DNA of 64,000 nt from Pseudocercospora fijiensis CIRAD86 (lineage: Eukaryota; Ascomycota; Dothideomycetes; Mycosphaerellales; Mycosphaerellaceae), in NCBI RefSeq assembly GCF_000340215.1, contig NW_006921532.1:6786550-6850549 (forward strand). Reading direction: 5' to 3'. Every line of letters begins with the position of its first letter. Within the stretch, counting starts at the first letter, position 1. Under the pieces are notes generated by a model, which saw only the letters and a list, made by a program, of their open reading frames with translations, was not told the DNA's origin and ran no database searches. Below are positions 36,501-47,501 of this stretch, in pieces. The translations under genes and the position numbers were made by a program.

Positions 36501-38400
36501 TCCGAGACCTTCTAGATATATACGTTATCGCATATATAGACGATATCTTAGTCTATACTAAGGGAGCTCTCGCGGACTATATACGAATAGTACAGGACGT
36601 CTTTAAACGATTTACTTAAGTAGGATTTAAGACTGTACCTAAGAAATGCGAATTCTATAAGAAGGAAGTTAAGTTCCTAGGATTTATTATTAGTACTATA
36701 GGAATTAGGATCGATCTAGAAAAAGCCAAGTCAATATAGGAATAGCTAACGCCTATATGCGTTAAAGACGTACAATTATTCCTAGGATTAGCTAACTATA
36801 ATAGAAAATTCATCGAGGGCTACTCTAAGATAGCGGCACCCCTTACGGAGCTTATAAAGAAAGACAAGAAATAGAACTAGAGTACGAAAGAAGACGAAGC
36901 GTTTAGGTAGCTAAAGAAGCAATGCGTTTCTACGCTAACGCTACGATTATTCGATAGAAATAAGGCGGTCTAGATAGAAATAGACGCGTCGGATAGGGCT
37001 ATAGGAGCATGCCTTATATAGGAGCATAACGGGAAACGATACCTAGTAGCCTATTACTCGAGAAAGATATTACCCGCGGAATAGAACTACGATATCTATA
37101 ATAAGGAGCTACTTGCAATAGTTGCATTACTGCAATACTAGCGAGTATACGCGGAAGGAGCACTAAGTCTTACGATTCTTTCTAATTATAAGAATCTAAC
37201 TTACTTTACTACGACTAAAGTACTAACCCGAAGACAGGCCCGCTAGTCGGAGCTACTAGGACAATACAAGTTCGAAATCCGCTATACCCTAGGACGCGAG
37301 AACGGACGAGCCGACGCACTAAGCCGCCGTAGCGACTATATAGAGGGTTACGAACTAGTATAGCAGCAGATATTAAAGGCAAACTAAGACGGAAGCCTTA
37401 GTGCTAATATAAAAGAATTTAACTATATTATACGAGTTCTTTAGGATATAGAAGAACAGTTCCTAATCGAATATAGGAAATACTAAGTACCTAAGGAACG
37501 AGTTACAGAGTATATACGACAATACTACGACGGACTAGAAATTAGACACCCTAGAGTTTCAAAAACAATAGAACTAGTTAAGCGAAGCTTCGGATTCCTA
37601 TATATACGACAACGAGTTCTAGAATATATTAAGAAATGTCTACAATGTTAGCGTAACAAGGCTAATAGACACGCTAGATATAGATATATCTAATTTAGGA
37701 CGCTACTAGATAAACCGTAGGACGAAGTTACAATAGACTTTATTACGAAACTACCGAAGTCTAAGGATCCGGTTATAGGATATAGCTACGATATAATACT
37801 TGTTATAGTCGATAGGCTTACGAAATATATACACTTTATTCCTACTAACGAAGCAAGTACGGTAGAGCAACTCGGATACCTCGTACTAGATAGACTTGTA
37901 CGATACTACGGATTTCTAAAGACCTACATTACGGATAGAGATAAGCTCTTTACGTTAAACTACTAGAAGACGCTTACAGCGATACTTAGAATTAAGCACA
38001 AGCTATTAACGGTATACTATCTATAGATAGACGGCTAAACGGAAGTCAAGAATTAGGCCTTAGAGGTATACTTACGGTACTACGTCAATTACGCATAAAA
38101 CAATTAGGCATCGCTATTACCTATAGCACAACTTACACTAAACAACTAACAATCTAAGACTACGAAAGAGACACTATTCTTCGCTAATTTTAGGAAACAT
38201 CCGCAGCTGTTCGGGGAACAGTATTTATAGTATCTATACGCGGATAAAGCGATAGTCGCTTTAGAAGACTTGAAGCAGGTATATAAAGAATTGCAAAGGG
38301 CAATTGCCGAGTCTTAAGAAAAGATTATAGAACTATATAATGCTAAACGAAAAATAGCACCTTAGCTAAAAAAGGGGGATAAGGTCTACCTCCTAATAAA
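33540..38400 (+). pseudogene. Gypsy-A gag-pol relic, part before Gypsy-B
   Basis: Gag includes KMDNIGTLVKVTIDLDDRLY (about 34005) and a zinc knuckle reading YYTYSKEGYIARNC (about 34277), where three of the four CCHC ligands are Tyr. The protease motif SALIDSGASGNFASELF is near 35430. Reverse transcriptase spans 36.05-36.7 kb, with LVVDFRRLND and YIDDILVYT (36532) intact. RNase H follows (IEIDASDRAIGACL, 36980). Integrase runs from about 37.6 kb with CLQCQRNKANRH, TIDFITKLPKS and ITDRDKLF. The frame is cut at 38400 by Gypsy-B, after KKGDKVYLLIKN. Stops occur at Gln/Trp codons throughout. Confidence 0.9.
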
Positions 38401-38405
38401 GAATC

Positions 38406-38601
38406 TGTAAGAAGGGTATATTAGTAGGTAGATAGGGTAGTAGTAGGTACAAGTAGTATTCGATAGAGATCTAAGAGGAGAGGGAGGAGGGCAGGCAAGT
38501 TAGCCTATTACTAAGCGCTAAGCCCTGCCTAAGGCACTAAGACCCTAGCTTCACTTGGCCTAGTTACGTACCAATTACGTATAGCCTCTTTAGCCCTAAT
38601 A
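38406..38601 (-). repeat. Gypsy-B 3' LTR
   Basis: 196 bp. It differs from 45356-45553 by a 2-bp indel near the end and RIP-type changes. Confidence 0.93.
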
Positions 38602-39880
38602 TACGCTTCCCTTCTAAAGGCCGCGCCCTCGTAGCCTGTCTATATTCTACGACCTCTATTGCCGCTAACTTAGCAAGTCTAATAAACTGCTTAGCCCGCG
38701 CTAAATTAAACACTTAACTACCTAATTATATAACTATATCAAACCTTACCTCTAAACAACATAATGTACAACTCTAACTGCGCTATCTCTATATATAATA
38801 AACTATAAAGTGATATGTATCTACAAGAATTGAAGGCTTTCGACTAATTATAATACGAGCGCGTCTTCCCTACTATAATAGGTAGACGTACGAGGTATTG
38901 CAGCACTGCCTCCGTTCTAAGTAATGTCGTATCGAGTTCTTTACGTCTACTCTTAAAAGACCTAGCAATGTCCGCTTCCGAGGGTTGTCCGTTCCGAGGG
39001 TTGTTCTTATTATTACGAGGGCTATTATTTACTATCGTAGTTTCACTAGCCCTAATTAGTTAGGTTTGGTAGCCTTTAAGTGTCAACTAATCATCTCTTT
39101 TTAAAAAACTTAGTTCTTCTAGTTTCTATAGGTAAAGGCTATTGTAAGTGTAGTAGTAGAGGTTCGCCTCGCTTAAAGGATTAGATAGATCGAGGAGTAA
39201 CCTATTATCCGTAAGATCGACCCCGGCTAGCTTAGCTCTATAGTTTTTGCCCTTAGTTAGTCTATTAGTCGCTTAATCTTTTAACTTAGTTAAAGTTTTA
39301 ACTTGGCCTTAAAGTTTTAATCAAACCTTTAATAGGCTTAAAGCTTTTAATCAAAGTTTTGATTAAAGGTGCCTTAGGCTCGTAGTATAGGTAAGGTTGT
39401 GTCTATAGGCGCAGCGATAATAGTAAGTAATGTTAATAATAGCAGCGCTAGTCGTCTTAGCGCTAACTTTACCTTCTTCCAATTTCCTTCTTTAACTAAT
39501 AACAACTCGGCAATACCGTTACTAATATAGCTGTGTCCTTCCTTTCTTAAATAGCAACATACTCCGTAACACCGTTACTAACATAGTCGCGCCGGCCGCG
39601 CCGTTATAAGCGCGACGCCGTCCTCGCCGATCGCCTAGGCCTCGAGGCCTCGATAGAATAAAGGAGTAAGAGGGGGACCTATAGGGCGCGTTAGTAAAGA
39701 GATAGAGTCCTTAAAAGAGCATGCGATTAATTAATTAACGCGTCGTAGCGCGCCTAGTATAGTCTTATTGTCCTTTGTTGCTAATAATTACTTGTCTCTA
39801 ATTAGTTAGCTAATAGCACCCCGGGGGTAGCATTAATCCTAGGCCCTAATAGTAACATTATAGCCTCTTAACCTTCTTCT
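38602..39880 (-). other. Gypsy-B 3' non-coding region
   Basis: About 1.25 kb lies between the chromodomain and the 3' LTR without recognisable coding sequence. It holds an AAGTTTTAA-type repeated tract with local inverted copies (39280-39370). It also holds the palindromic motif GCACCCCGGGGGTAG (39817-39831), shared with the 3' UTR of Copia-1. Confidence 0.6.
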
Positions 39881-39889
39881 TGTCCTTTA

Positions 39890-42800
39890 CACTAGTCTAA
39901 TACTCGTCTAACAACTCAGTTATATCCTTAAAAGAGTCTTTAGCCTCCTACGAGTCTTATTTAGGTAAGTAGCCTTACTATCTTAGAAGGTACTCCTTCT
40001 TGCCTTATCTAGTCCGATGCTTTAGTATGCGCTCTACGGACTACAGTTCTTTACTATTAGCTAAGACTTCTTCTAACTTAGTAGGCGCTTTATCGCCTTC
40101 GCGCTAGTAGTATAGTTTAAGGAGGGATATATAGAAGGTGTTATAGATAGTATAATAGGGTGGAAGCTATAACTAATAGGCCTATACGGAAGAGCCCTTA
40201 ACTTCTCGAATGCGGAATAGGCTAATGTATCTCGGTGCAAGCTTAGGTCTTGTTTTGCCGTTAGGTAATAGGTGTTTGCGGATACGGAGGTTCTTAGTAC
40301 TTAGCATAACTATATCGCCTTATTTAAAGGTTATTAGTATATAGCGCTTATCGTAGTAGGCCTTTTAGTACTCTTAAGCCCTTGTTAGCTTCTTAGCTAT
40401 CTTAGCGTAGATTTCTCGTATCTTCTAGACACGTTCTATTGCCGCTAGTGTTTCCGGTACTTAACGCGCTTCCCTTTCCTTACGCTCGGCCTCGAGCGAT
40501 AGTAGGTCTTGTAGTATAGCAGCGTTCTAGCCTATTATAGCTATATATAGTAATACCTTAGTCGATAAGTAGACACTGTTATTATATACGAATTTAGCTA
40601 GTTGTAGGAGGTTAACCTAGTCGTTAGGGTTCTCGTTAATATAACTACGCAGGTACTGCTATAGGGTAGCATTCTGCCTCTCTATTTAACCGTTAGTCTA
40701 TAGATAGAAGGCTATTAATAGCCGATGCTTTAGTCTTAGCTGCAAGCAAATCTCGCTCTAATAGTAAGATGTTAGTATCGATCTACGATCGGATACGATC
40801 CCCTTAGGGGTTCCCTAATAGGTGTAGAAGATGTTAGTCTATAGCGCCTCTACTATATTAATAGCAGTCTAATCCTTGCGCGCCGGGATATATCGAGCGC
40901 CTTTAGTAAATCGATCTACTATAATAAGGATAGTATTATACACATCCTTACTATCCCTACGCTTAGTAGGAGGAAGGCCTATAATAAAGTCTATTATAAG
41001 CTTAGCAAATAGCTTCCTAGGAACAGGAAGTGAAGACAACTCGCTAAATAGTAAGTGCTTTAGTGCTTTAACTCGCTAGCATACTATATAGGTCTATATA
41101 TACTCCTTTATATGCCGCTTACTATTTAGCTAGTAGTATGTACGCGATAGTAACTCGTGCGACCTCTCTATACTATAGTAACTAGCGAGCTTACTATTAT
41201 AGTGCCTCTTTAAAAGCTCTTATCTAATCGATTGTTTAGCGGGGACATAATACCTGCCCTTGAACTTTAAGTAACCTTTATCGTCGATCGACTAATTGTT
41301 ATTACTCTTACTAGATCGAGTCGCCCGCCTACTTACAAGCTTATTAATACGCTCGATAGCAAAGGCGTCCCTCTACTAAGTACGTAATAGCTTATCTATA
41401 AACGATTAACTATCCCTATTTATAAGGTTATTTAACAGCACCCGTACTATCGAACGAGGTACGCATTATATATATCTAATAGTACTAGCAGCTAGAACTA
41501 CTATAACCTCTTCTATAGTACTGTCGCTATAGATAGTAATATCTTTAATCGAGTTATTATAGCTCGAGCGATCTACGTCCTTCTTAACGTGCACTAGAAG
41601 AACGACAACTCCGCTATAGTATTTGTTACCGCCGCGGGGTCCGGAAGTCCGCTTATCCTACGCTTACTTATTAACAATACGGGCTATAGCAATCTTATAC
41701 TATAGGGTTAGAAATAAAGAATTGATGTATTAGGTCTCGCTATCGTAATTAGGTCGCCTCGATAGGCTATTAGTAGGGTTGCTTACGCCTAGCCGATATA
41801 ATATATTAAAATCAAACCTAGCGAGGTAGACGGCCTATCTAGCCTATCGACCTATAACCCTAGTAACCTTAGTAATACTACGGAGGTTGTTATAGTCTAT
41901 ATAGACCTAAATAGTATACTGTATACTATCGAGATAGTGCCTCTAATGCTTAAAGGCCTCGATAATAGCTAAGAGCTCTTACTTATAGGTCTCGTAGCGA
42001 CGCTCTATATCGATTATCTTTCGTAAAAAGAAGGCAATCGGGTGCTAATAGGTGTTATTAGCCTATTGTAATATAATAGCTAATATAGCGAACTATAAAG
42101 CGTTAGTCTCAATCCGGATCTACTTACTTAGTACGAAATAGTACAATAAGGGGACTTTAGTAAACTGCTTCTTTAGACCGTTAAAAGCGGCTTGTGTTTT
42201 GTTAGTCTACCTAAACTCTCTAGAAGGGTTTGCCTTAGTCTTAGTAAGCTTAGTTAATAGCATTATATGCCTCGAATAGCCTTTAATAAAACGGCGGTAG
42301 AAATTGGCGAAGCCGAGGAACGATTAAAGCTCCTTAATAGACGTAGGAACAGGCTATTTAGTAATTGTTTTAATCCGATTAGGATTAGCCTTAACACCCT
42401 CGGTTAAAATAAGGAAGCTAAGGAATAACACCTCTTTAGTAGCAAAGGTGTATTTAGAAGGTTTGTAATATAGTCTATAGGCTTATAGGCGGTCGAGGAC
42501 CTTACGTACTACGGCCTAGTGTTCTATAATATTAGGTAAATGTATGTAAACTAGGATGTTATCTAGGTAAACTATATAGAGATAGTCTAATAGGCCCGAA
42601 AGGGCCCGATTAATATAGGACTAGAATGTAGCAGGGGCATTAGCTAGCCCGAATAGCATAACTAAGTACTCGAAATAGCTATAGCGAGTGCGGAAGGCTG
42701 TCTTCTATTTATCGCCCTTGCGAATACAGATGCGGTAATAGGCGTCCTTAATGTCTAATATAGTATAGTAGTAGGTACTAGAAAGGCGGTCGAGGGTCTT

Positions 42801-45100
42801 ATTAATAAGCGGGAGTAGATAGCGGTCTTTAATAGTAATAGCGTTAAGCCCTCTATAATTAACACATAAACGTAGGCCGCTATCCTTCTTTAGTACGAAC
42901 AGGATAGGTATACTAGCAGGGCTGTTACTATATCGAATTCGACTATTAGCTAGGTTTTCCTCTAGGTACTTACGTAGCATAGCAAGCTCTCGTTTACTAA
43001 GGTTGTAGAGGGGGCTAAAAGGAACCTCCTTACCCTCTATAATATCAATCTTATAATCCGTCTCTTTAAACATAGGCAATGTCGATGCTAAGTAGTGTTT
43101 AAACACATTAATATAGGTCTCTCGAATGGGTTCTAGTATACGCTTAAGTTGTTTAGGATCTATGCTATTAGGGGGCACTAGTTTATCGTTATTACTACCG
43201 AGTAGGTCGGCAGTTAGATTAGCTAAGGCGGGGGTTAGGTTGCTAATAAACAGGACCCTAATATTATTAGGACATTCGCTAATATCGATGTGTTTAATAT
43301 CCTCTTTTCTAGCGATTCTAAATCGCTATTGTTAACTGCCTAAATCTATAACTATAGCATAGTACTTAAGAACAGGGTTGCTAATAACAATGTCGGATAG
43401 GAGGCTGTCTATATCTACCGCGTAAGCAGTAAAGTTTAGTAGGCGTTTATTTCCGAGGTCGTCTTTTAGAACTATAGGAATATAGTAGGCCCTATAGGTT
43501 AAGTGCCGAGCGTTATTAAACCAAGTAAGGGTTAGCATGTTAGTTCTAGGCAATTGTCGGAGGTCTAATTACTTAGCTAAGCGATAGTTAATAAGGGCGC
43601 TAACTGAATTTCCGGGGTCTAGTATAACCTTTGCCTTATAGTTAGTATCGCGCCTAGATATAAGATAGGTACGTATAATAGCTAGTACAATATCGATAGT
43701 CTTACGCCGTATAAGGCTAACAGTTAGTACGGCGCTTACTCTTTTTTCGAAGGTTAGCCTATAGGGGTAGCGTTAGCGGCTAAGAGGTGCTTCTTATACT
43801 TAGCGGAGGTACGGTCAATCCGGGCCTAATCCCTAGGTTTGTCGCATTAGCCTAGGAGATAGCTAGTACTGTTATAGTTAAAGCACTTCAATCCGGTTAG
43901 TAGGTTGCCGTAGCTATTATTGCTATTATTAGCCGAGCGGTTAGCATTATAGGGATACGAGCCCCTTCTACGGCCCCTATCGCAGCCTCCTCTATATAGC
44001 CGCCGGCTACAGCCTCTTCTATGGTCGCTGTTACTGTTCCTATTGTTAGTATTGTTATTATAGTAGGAACCTTAGTTTCCTCCGCGGCTACGGTTGCTAC
44101 GGTTAGTACTAGCTAGTCGGATCCTCGATTCTAGTCGTTATTAGAGCTAGATAGCTCGTTCGGCTATTTCTACTTCGACTATAAATTAAATACGTATTAG
44201 GTTAGCTTTTTCGAACACACGGCGACGGTCTAATTCGAGAATAAGCTCCTACCTAAGCTTAGGGCGTATTTCCGAGATCTATATAGAATTAGTCTTAGGC
44301 GGAAGGTCGTCTTTAAGGGTTTTCAAATAGGCCTTAAATAAGCGAGCCGATTGATTAGTCTTCTATTTAGCTCGAAGATATAGGTCCTAAGTATGTTGTT
44401 GCCTTAGTATAGGGTTTCTAAGGGTGTCTAGTATAATAGTTTTGTAGGTTTGCTACTAAACGGCGGTCTAATTATCGAGGGAATTAAAATGGTTATCCTA
44501 GGTACGTTTTAGGTCGCTATCGATGTACTATATAGCGTAGATAACTAATAAATAGTCGTCTAGAAGAGCCCTCGGTATATTTCGTTAGTTGAGTTTATAA
44601 TCGCGTATGTAATTATTGTATTGCTTACGACTAGAGCCGTTAAATACGGTATAGTCCTTAAGCTTAGTATCCTTCTTTTAGATAGGTAGTAAAGAAGGTC
44701 CTACTTTAGGTTTAGCAGTAGTCGTTAGGGCTCCTTAAAGGTAACGGAGCTCGAGGAGGTTATCCTTTAGCTACTATTCTTAACGTAGGGTACTAGTAAG
44801 CCTATTTTAAGTAGCTTCTTAAAGTCTCCCTAATAGTTGAGGGCTAAAGGCTAGTTAGCTATATCGACGGTTGACAATGTTATTAAGAATGTCGTTAATA
44901 GGCAACTCTAGGTCGTCGCCTAGAATTACAGGTTCTTCGGCAGGCCTAGTAGTAGGCTCTTTAGTAGGTACTTTAGCAGGTACCTTAGTAGGCACTTTAG
45001 TAGGTACTGTGCTACTAGCGTTGTCGTTACTAGCGCTGCTAGCGGCAGTACGGTTGTTGTTGCTTCGTAATAAGCCGGCTATTGTAATAGGGGGTAACAA
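39890..45100 (-). pseudogene. Gypsy-B gag-pol relic
   Basis: The minus-strand frame from 45100 gives gag with a Pro-Thr-Lys repeat (VPTKVPTKVPAKVPTKEPTT) at about 44945-45007. A decayed protease (ILDPGNSVSALINYRLA) lies near 43600. RT is open without stops for 157 codons (43178-42705), including LCVNYRGLNAITIKDRYLLP, and continues to YLDNILVY (about 42565), with Asn for the second catalytic Asp. Integrase spans about 41.8-40.3 kb (DRRSILTSYYQSEICLQLRL, TNGQIERQNATL). A chromodomain-like end near 39900-40010 has GYLPK and AKDSFKDITELLDEY. It has stops at Gln/Trp codons, but fewer than the outer elements in places. Confidence 0.88.
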
Positions 45101-45355
45101 TAATAATGTATTATTAGCCCCTAAGATGCGGATATAGCGGAATTAGTAGATATTAGTCTATTACGATTGACTTAGTATAATAGGCCGTATAGAAGGTCTT
45201 GCTTAATAATTGGTACGGTTGTTTCGATAGAATAGTACGTATAGGTCCCGTTCTTCGGGCGTAATATAGTTAGATTAGTCTTGTTCGTAGCTATACCGCT
45301 AAAAGCTTAAAATAAGGACTATCTAGCTACTACCCTTAAAGGGTAGATCGAATAC

Positions 45356-45553
45356 TGTATAAGAAGGGTATATTAGCAGGTAGATAGGGTAGTAGTAGGT
45401 ACAAGTAGTATTCGATAGAGATCTAAGAGGAGAGGGAGGAGGGTAGGCAAGTTAGCCTATTGCTAAGCGCTAAGCCCTGCCTAAGGCACTAAGACCCTAG
45501 CTTCACTTAGCCTAGTTATATGCTAATTACGTGTAGCCTCTTTAGCCCTAACA
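45356..45553 (-). repeat. Gypsy-B 5' LTR
   Basis: 198 bp. It ends TGTTAGGGC in its own orientation and pairs with 38406-38601. Confidence 0.93.
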
Positions 45554-45558
45554 GAATC

Positions 45559-45960
45559 TAAAAACCCGGAGATCGACTAAGAAACTAGACTACGTTAAAG
45601 TCGGGCCATTTTTAATTAATAAGCCTAAAGGACTAGTTAGTTACCGACTTAAACTACCGGACGACGCGAAAATCTACCTAGTATTCTATATCTCTATACT
45701 AGAACCTATAGACGCCGAAAAACTGTATTAAGAAACATTTTACTTCTAACCTAAAGAAGAAAATAAGTTTAAAGTCGAGGAAATCCTAGATTAGCAAGGT
45801 TAGAAATACCTTATTAAATAGAAAGAATACCTACATTTAGAAAACACTTAGGAACTAAAAGAAAACCTATAGAACTATTAGTAGATAATTAAAAAATATC
45901 AGAACCGGACAAAAAGGAAATAACTAGTATAGAAATTAAACCTACGACCTCTTAGACCCT
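45559..45960 (+). pseudogene. Gypsy-A pol C-terminus with chromodomain
   Basis: This resumes the Gypsy-A frame after the Gypsy-B target site: KKLDYVKVGPFLINKPKGLV, then YRLKLPDDAKIYLVFYISIL (the usual post-integrase module), then a chromodomain-like stretch with KYLIK and KEYLHLENT near 45800. Several stops are at Trp/Gln positions. Confidence 0.8.
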
Positions 45961-46129
45961 ATCGATTATAGCGCCTTAGAGTTCTTAACGACCTAGGGCA
46001 GTATAGCTCGAGGAGCGGGGACTCTAATAGCGTACCTAGCAACTATATCTTTTGTAGCTAAGAATTATACTACTAGACTAACTAGCTAGAAGATAAAATA
46101 GATAGGAAACATTAAAAATATATACCTTT

Positions 46130-46740
46130 AGGACACTAGACTCTCGGCACTCCTACTAGGGATTTTAGAGATAGGCTAGGATGTCCTATCTAGACGACTC
46201 TAGTTATAAGGCGATATCTATAATCGGCTATCTAGGGGAAACGGCTCGTTAGTAGGTAACGAGAGTATTATCGGCTCTATAGGCGAAGAGCCTAGCTCTC
46301 TTTCGAGCTCCTCCGCCTATTAAATAGAGGCTTCCTCTGCTTTAAGAGCTTGTATCTCCCGATCCTCCTTTATATATAGCGACTTACGTAAGCGACGGAC
46401 CTTTACGCGATACTCGAAAAGCTTCCGCGTAAGGAGGTCCTCCTCCTCTTCGGCCGCTTTAAGATCTTTAGCTATCTTTAGGCGCGCCTTCCGGATTTTT
46501 TTATACTCTATATAAGTAACTTATATATTATAGGACTAGCCGTATAGGGCGCACTCGGAGTAGCGACCGGAACGAAGATCGACTTTATAGGATTTACCGG
46601 CCTATTCGTAATAAAAGTAGCGGATCGGCATTTCGAGGTAGTCGGCGAGGATATTATTTACGATATTTTCCTTACGCTAGCGAGAAGACAAATCCTTAGA
46701 TAACTTTAGTATAATAAAGAAGTTAGAATTAGAAAGTCCC
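46130..46740 (-). pseudogene. Antisense ORF relic between pol and 3' LTR of Gypsy-A
   Basis: On the minus strand a frame of about 200 codons reads cleanly except at presumed Trp/Gln stops. NFFIILKLSKDLSSR comes first, then NILADYLEMPIRYFYYE and YKVDLRSGRYSECALYG. A long charged coiled-coil-like helix follows (KDLKAAEEEEDLLTRKL, KVRRLRKSLYIKEDREIQAL). A tail rich in Pro/Ser closes it. That its stops fall where RIP would put them implies it was an open frame before mutation. I recognise no function; antisense frames in this position are known from some plant and fungal gypsy elements. Confidence 0.6.
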
Positions 46741-46776
46741 GGAATAAGGGACTATTCCGCTTAAGGAGGGGGATAG

Positions 46777-47122
46777 TGTTACGGATCTAATTAGTTAGAG
46801 TCCTTATATAATCTTAGAGCGACGCTAAGACTAGTAGGCTAAGCTATCGCTCTATTTTACTAGGAGCGATAGAAGCGGTCGAGAGCGATAGCGTCGCTTA
46901 CGTCGCTTACAACTATAGACAAGATATCTCCTTTGTATTTAGGAACGCCGGAATGCCCTTATAGCTCGAGGCGTTTAACTTATATTACCTACTTACTAAT
47001 TAGAATTACCTTTATACTAATTATTCTGTCTCTACCTCCCGCTTATATTAGCCTCTCTAAAGAAGCCTCGGCTTGCACGTAATAAGAAGTTACCTAACGA
47101 TCTGTCGCGAGTAACCGTAATA
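46777..47122 (+). repeat. Gypsy-A 3' LTR
   Basis: 346 bp. Keeps the unmutated TG start that is TA in the 5' copy. Confidence 0.94.
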
Positions 47123-47127
47123 TTAGG

Positions 47128-47166
47128 TACGTAATAGACTCTAATATCTAGGTATATACTCTAAGT
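47128..47166 (-). repeat. Copia-2 5' LTR, outer 39 bp
   Basis: It completes 32985-33072 to 127 bp and ends CTAAGT directly before the GTTTG target site copy. Confidence 0.9.
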
Positions 47167-47171
47167 GTTTG

Positions 47172-47288
47172 TTTGTTTGTTTGTTTGTTTAATTAGCCTA
47201 AAAGTGGTCTAGTTGTTTCTATACCTAATACCCCTTTGTTTGCCTTAGTGGTTTGCTTGTTTAGCTATATGCACGCGATAAGGGGGTA
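47172..47288 (+). other. Copia-1 3' UTR, part after Copia-2
   Basis: It begins with a (GTTT)n tract that continues from the target site and ends in the polypurine tract ATAAGGGGGTA just before the 3' LTR. Confidence 0.85.
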
Positions 47289-47374
47289 ACTTAGAGAGTG
47301 TGTGTATAGCTAGCTATTACGTGCATAATGCCTAAGGCTGCAACTATACATACTTCATCTTTAGGCTTTCTATA
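47289..47374 (+). repeat. Copia-1 3' LTR, first 86 bp
   Basis: The 3' LTR is cut at a TA by the pogo-like transposon. The last 40 bp are at 50127-50166, and 86 plus 40 equals the 126 bp of the intact 5' LTR. Confidence 0.93.
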
Positions 47375-47428
47375 GTAGTTGCAAGCTACCTTATAATTTC
47401 TACTTTTTCGACAAGTTACATTATAATA
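47375..47428 (+). repeat. Left TIR of the pogo-like transposon
   Basis: 54 bp, inverted match to 50036-50089. It reads GTAGTTGCAAGCTACC where the right copy has GTGGTTGCAAGCCACC. Confidence 0.9.
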
Positions 47429-47501
47429 CAACTATACTACCATTATAACTACTATTTCGCTTTCCTAATCGCTTTACTACGTACTTATCGAATTTCTAAC
47501 A

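Larger units (their letters stand above)
38406..45553 (-). mobile_element. Gypsy-B, innermost element, nested in Gypsy-A integrase
   Basis: The TSD is GAATC (38401-38405 and 45554-45558). LTRs are 196 bp (38406-38601) and 198 bp (45356-45553), with TG...CA ends (the CA is mutated to TA on the left). The element is 7148 bp and uninterrupted. A purine tract (GAAGGGAAG on the minus strand) precedes the 3' LTR. The coding order is that of a Ty3/gypsy chromovirus. As the innermost insertion it is the youngest of the LTR series that runs through Copia-1, Copia-2 and Gypsy-A. Confidence 0.94.
33073..47122 (+). mobile_element. Gypsy-A, nested in the LTR of Copia-2
   Basis: The TSD is TTAGG (33068-33072 and 47123-47127). 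LTRs are 346 bp (33073-33418 and 46777-47122), starting TGTTACGG (TATTACGG in the mutated 5' copy) and ending GTAACA/GTAATA. A purine tract, AAGGAGGGGGATAG, precedes the 3' LTR. Own length is about 6.90 kb after removing Gypsy-B. The order protease, RT, RNase H, integrase, chromodomain defines a Ty3/gypsy chromovirus. Confidence 0.94.
21622..47166 (-). mobile_element. Copia-2, nested in Copia-1
   Basis: The TSD is GTTTA (21617-21621) against GTTTG (47167-47171), identical except for one RIP-type TG-to-TA change. LTRs are 127 bp each: 21622-21748 on the left, and on the right 32985-33072 plus 47128-47166, split by Gypsy-A. Summing the right pieces gives the same 127 bp as the left copy. Own sequence totals about 5.32 kb after removing Copia-3 and Gypsy-A. 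It is the same family as Copia-1 (similar LTRs, gag and pol) but inserted in the opposite orientation. Confidence 0.93.

Noticed and set aside
44871..45137. An 88-codon plus-strand frame rich in Val/Gly/Leu
   Set aside because: It is the antisense shadow of the Pro-Thr-Lys repeat in Gypsy-B gag.
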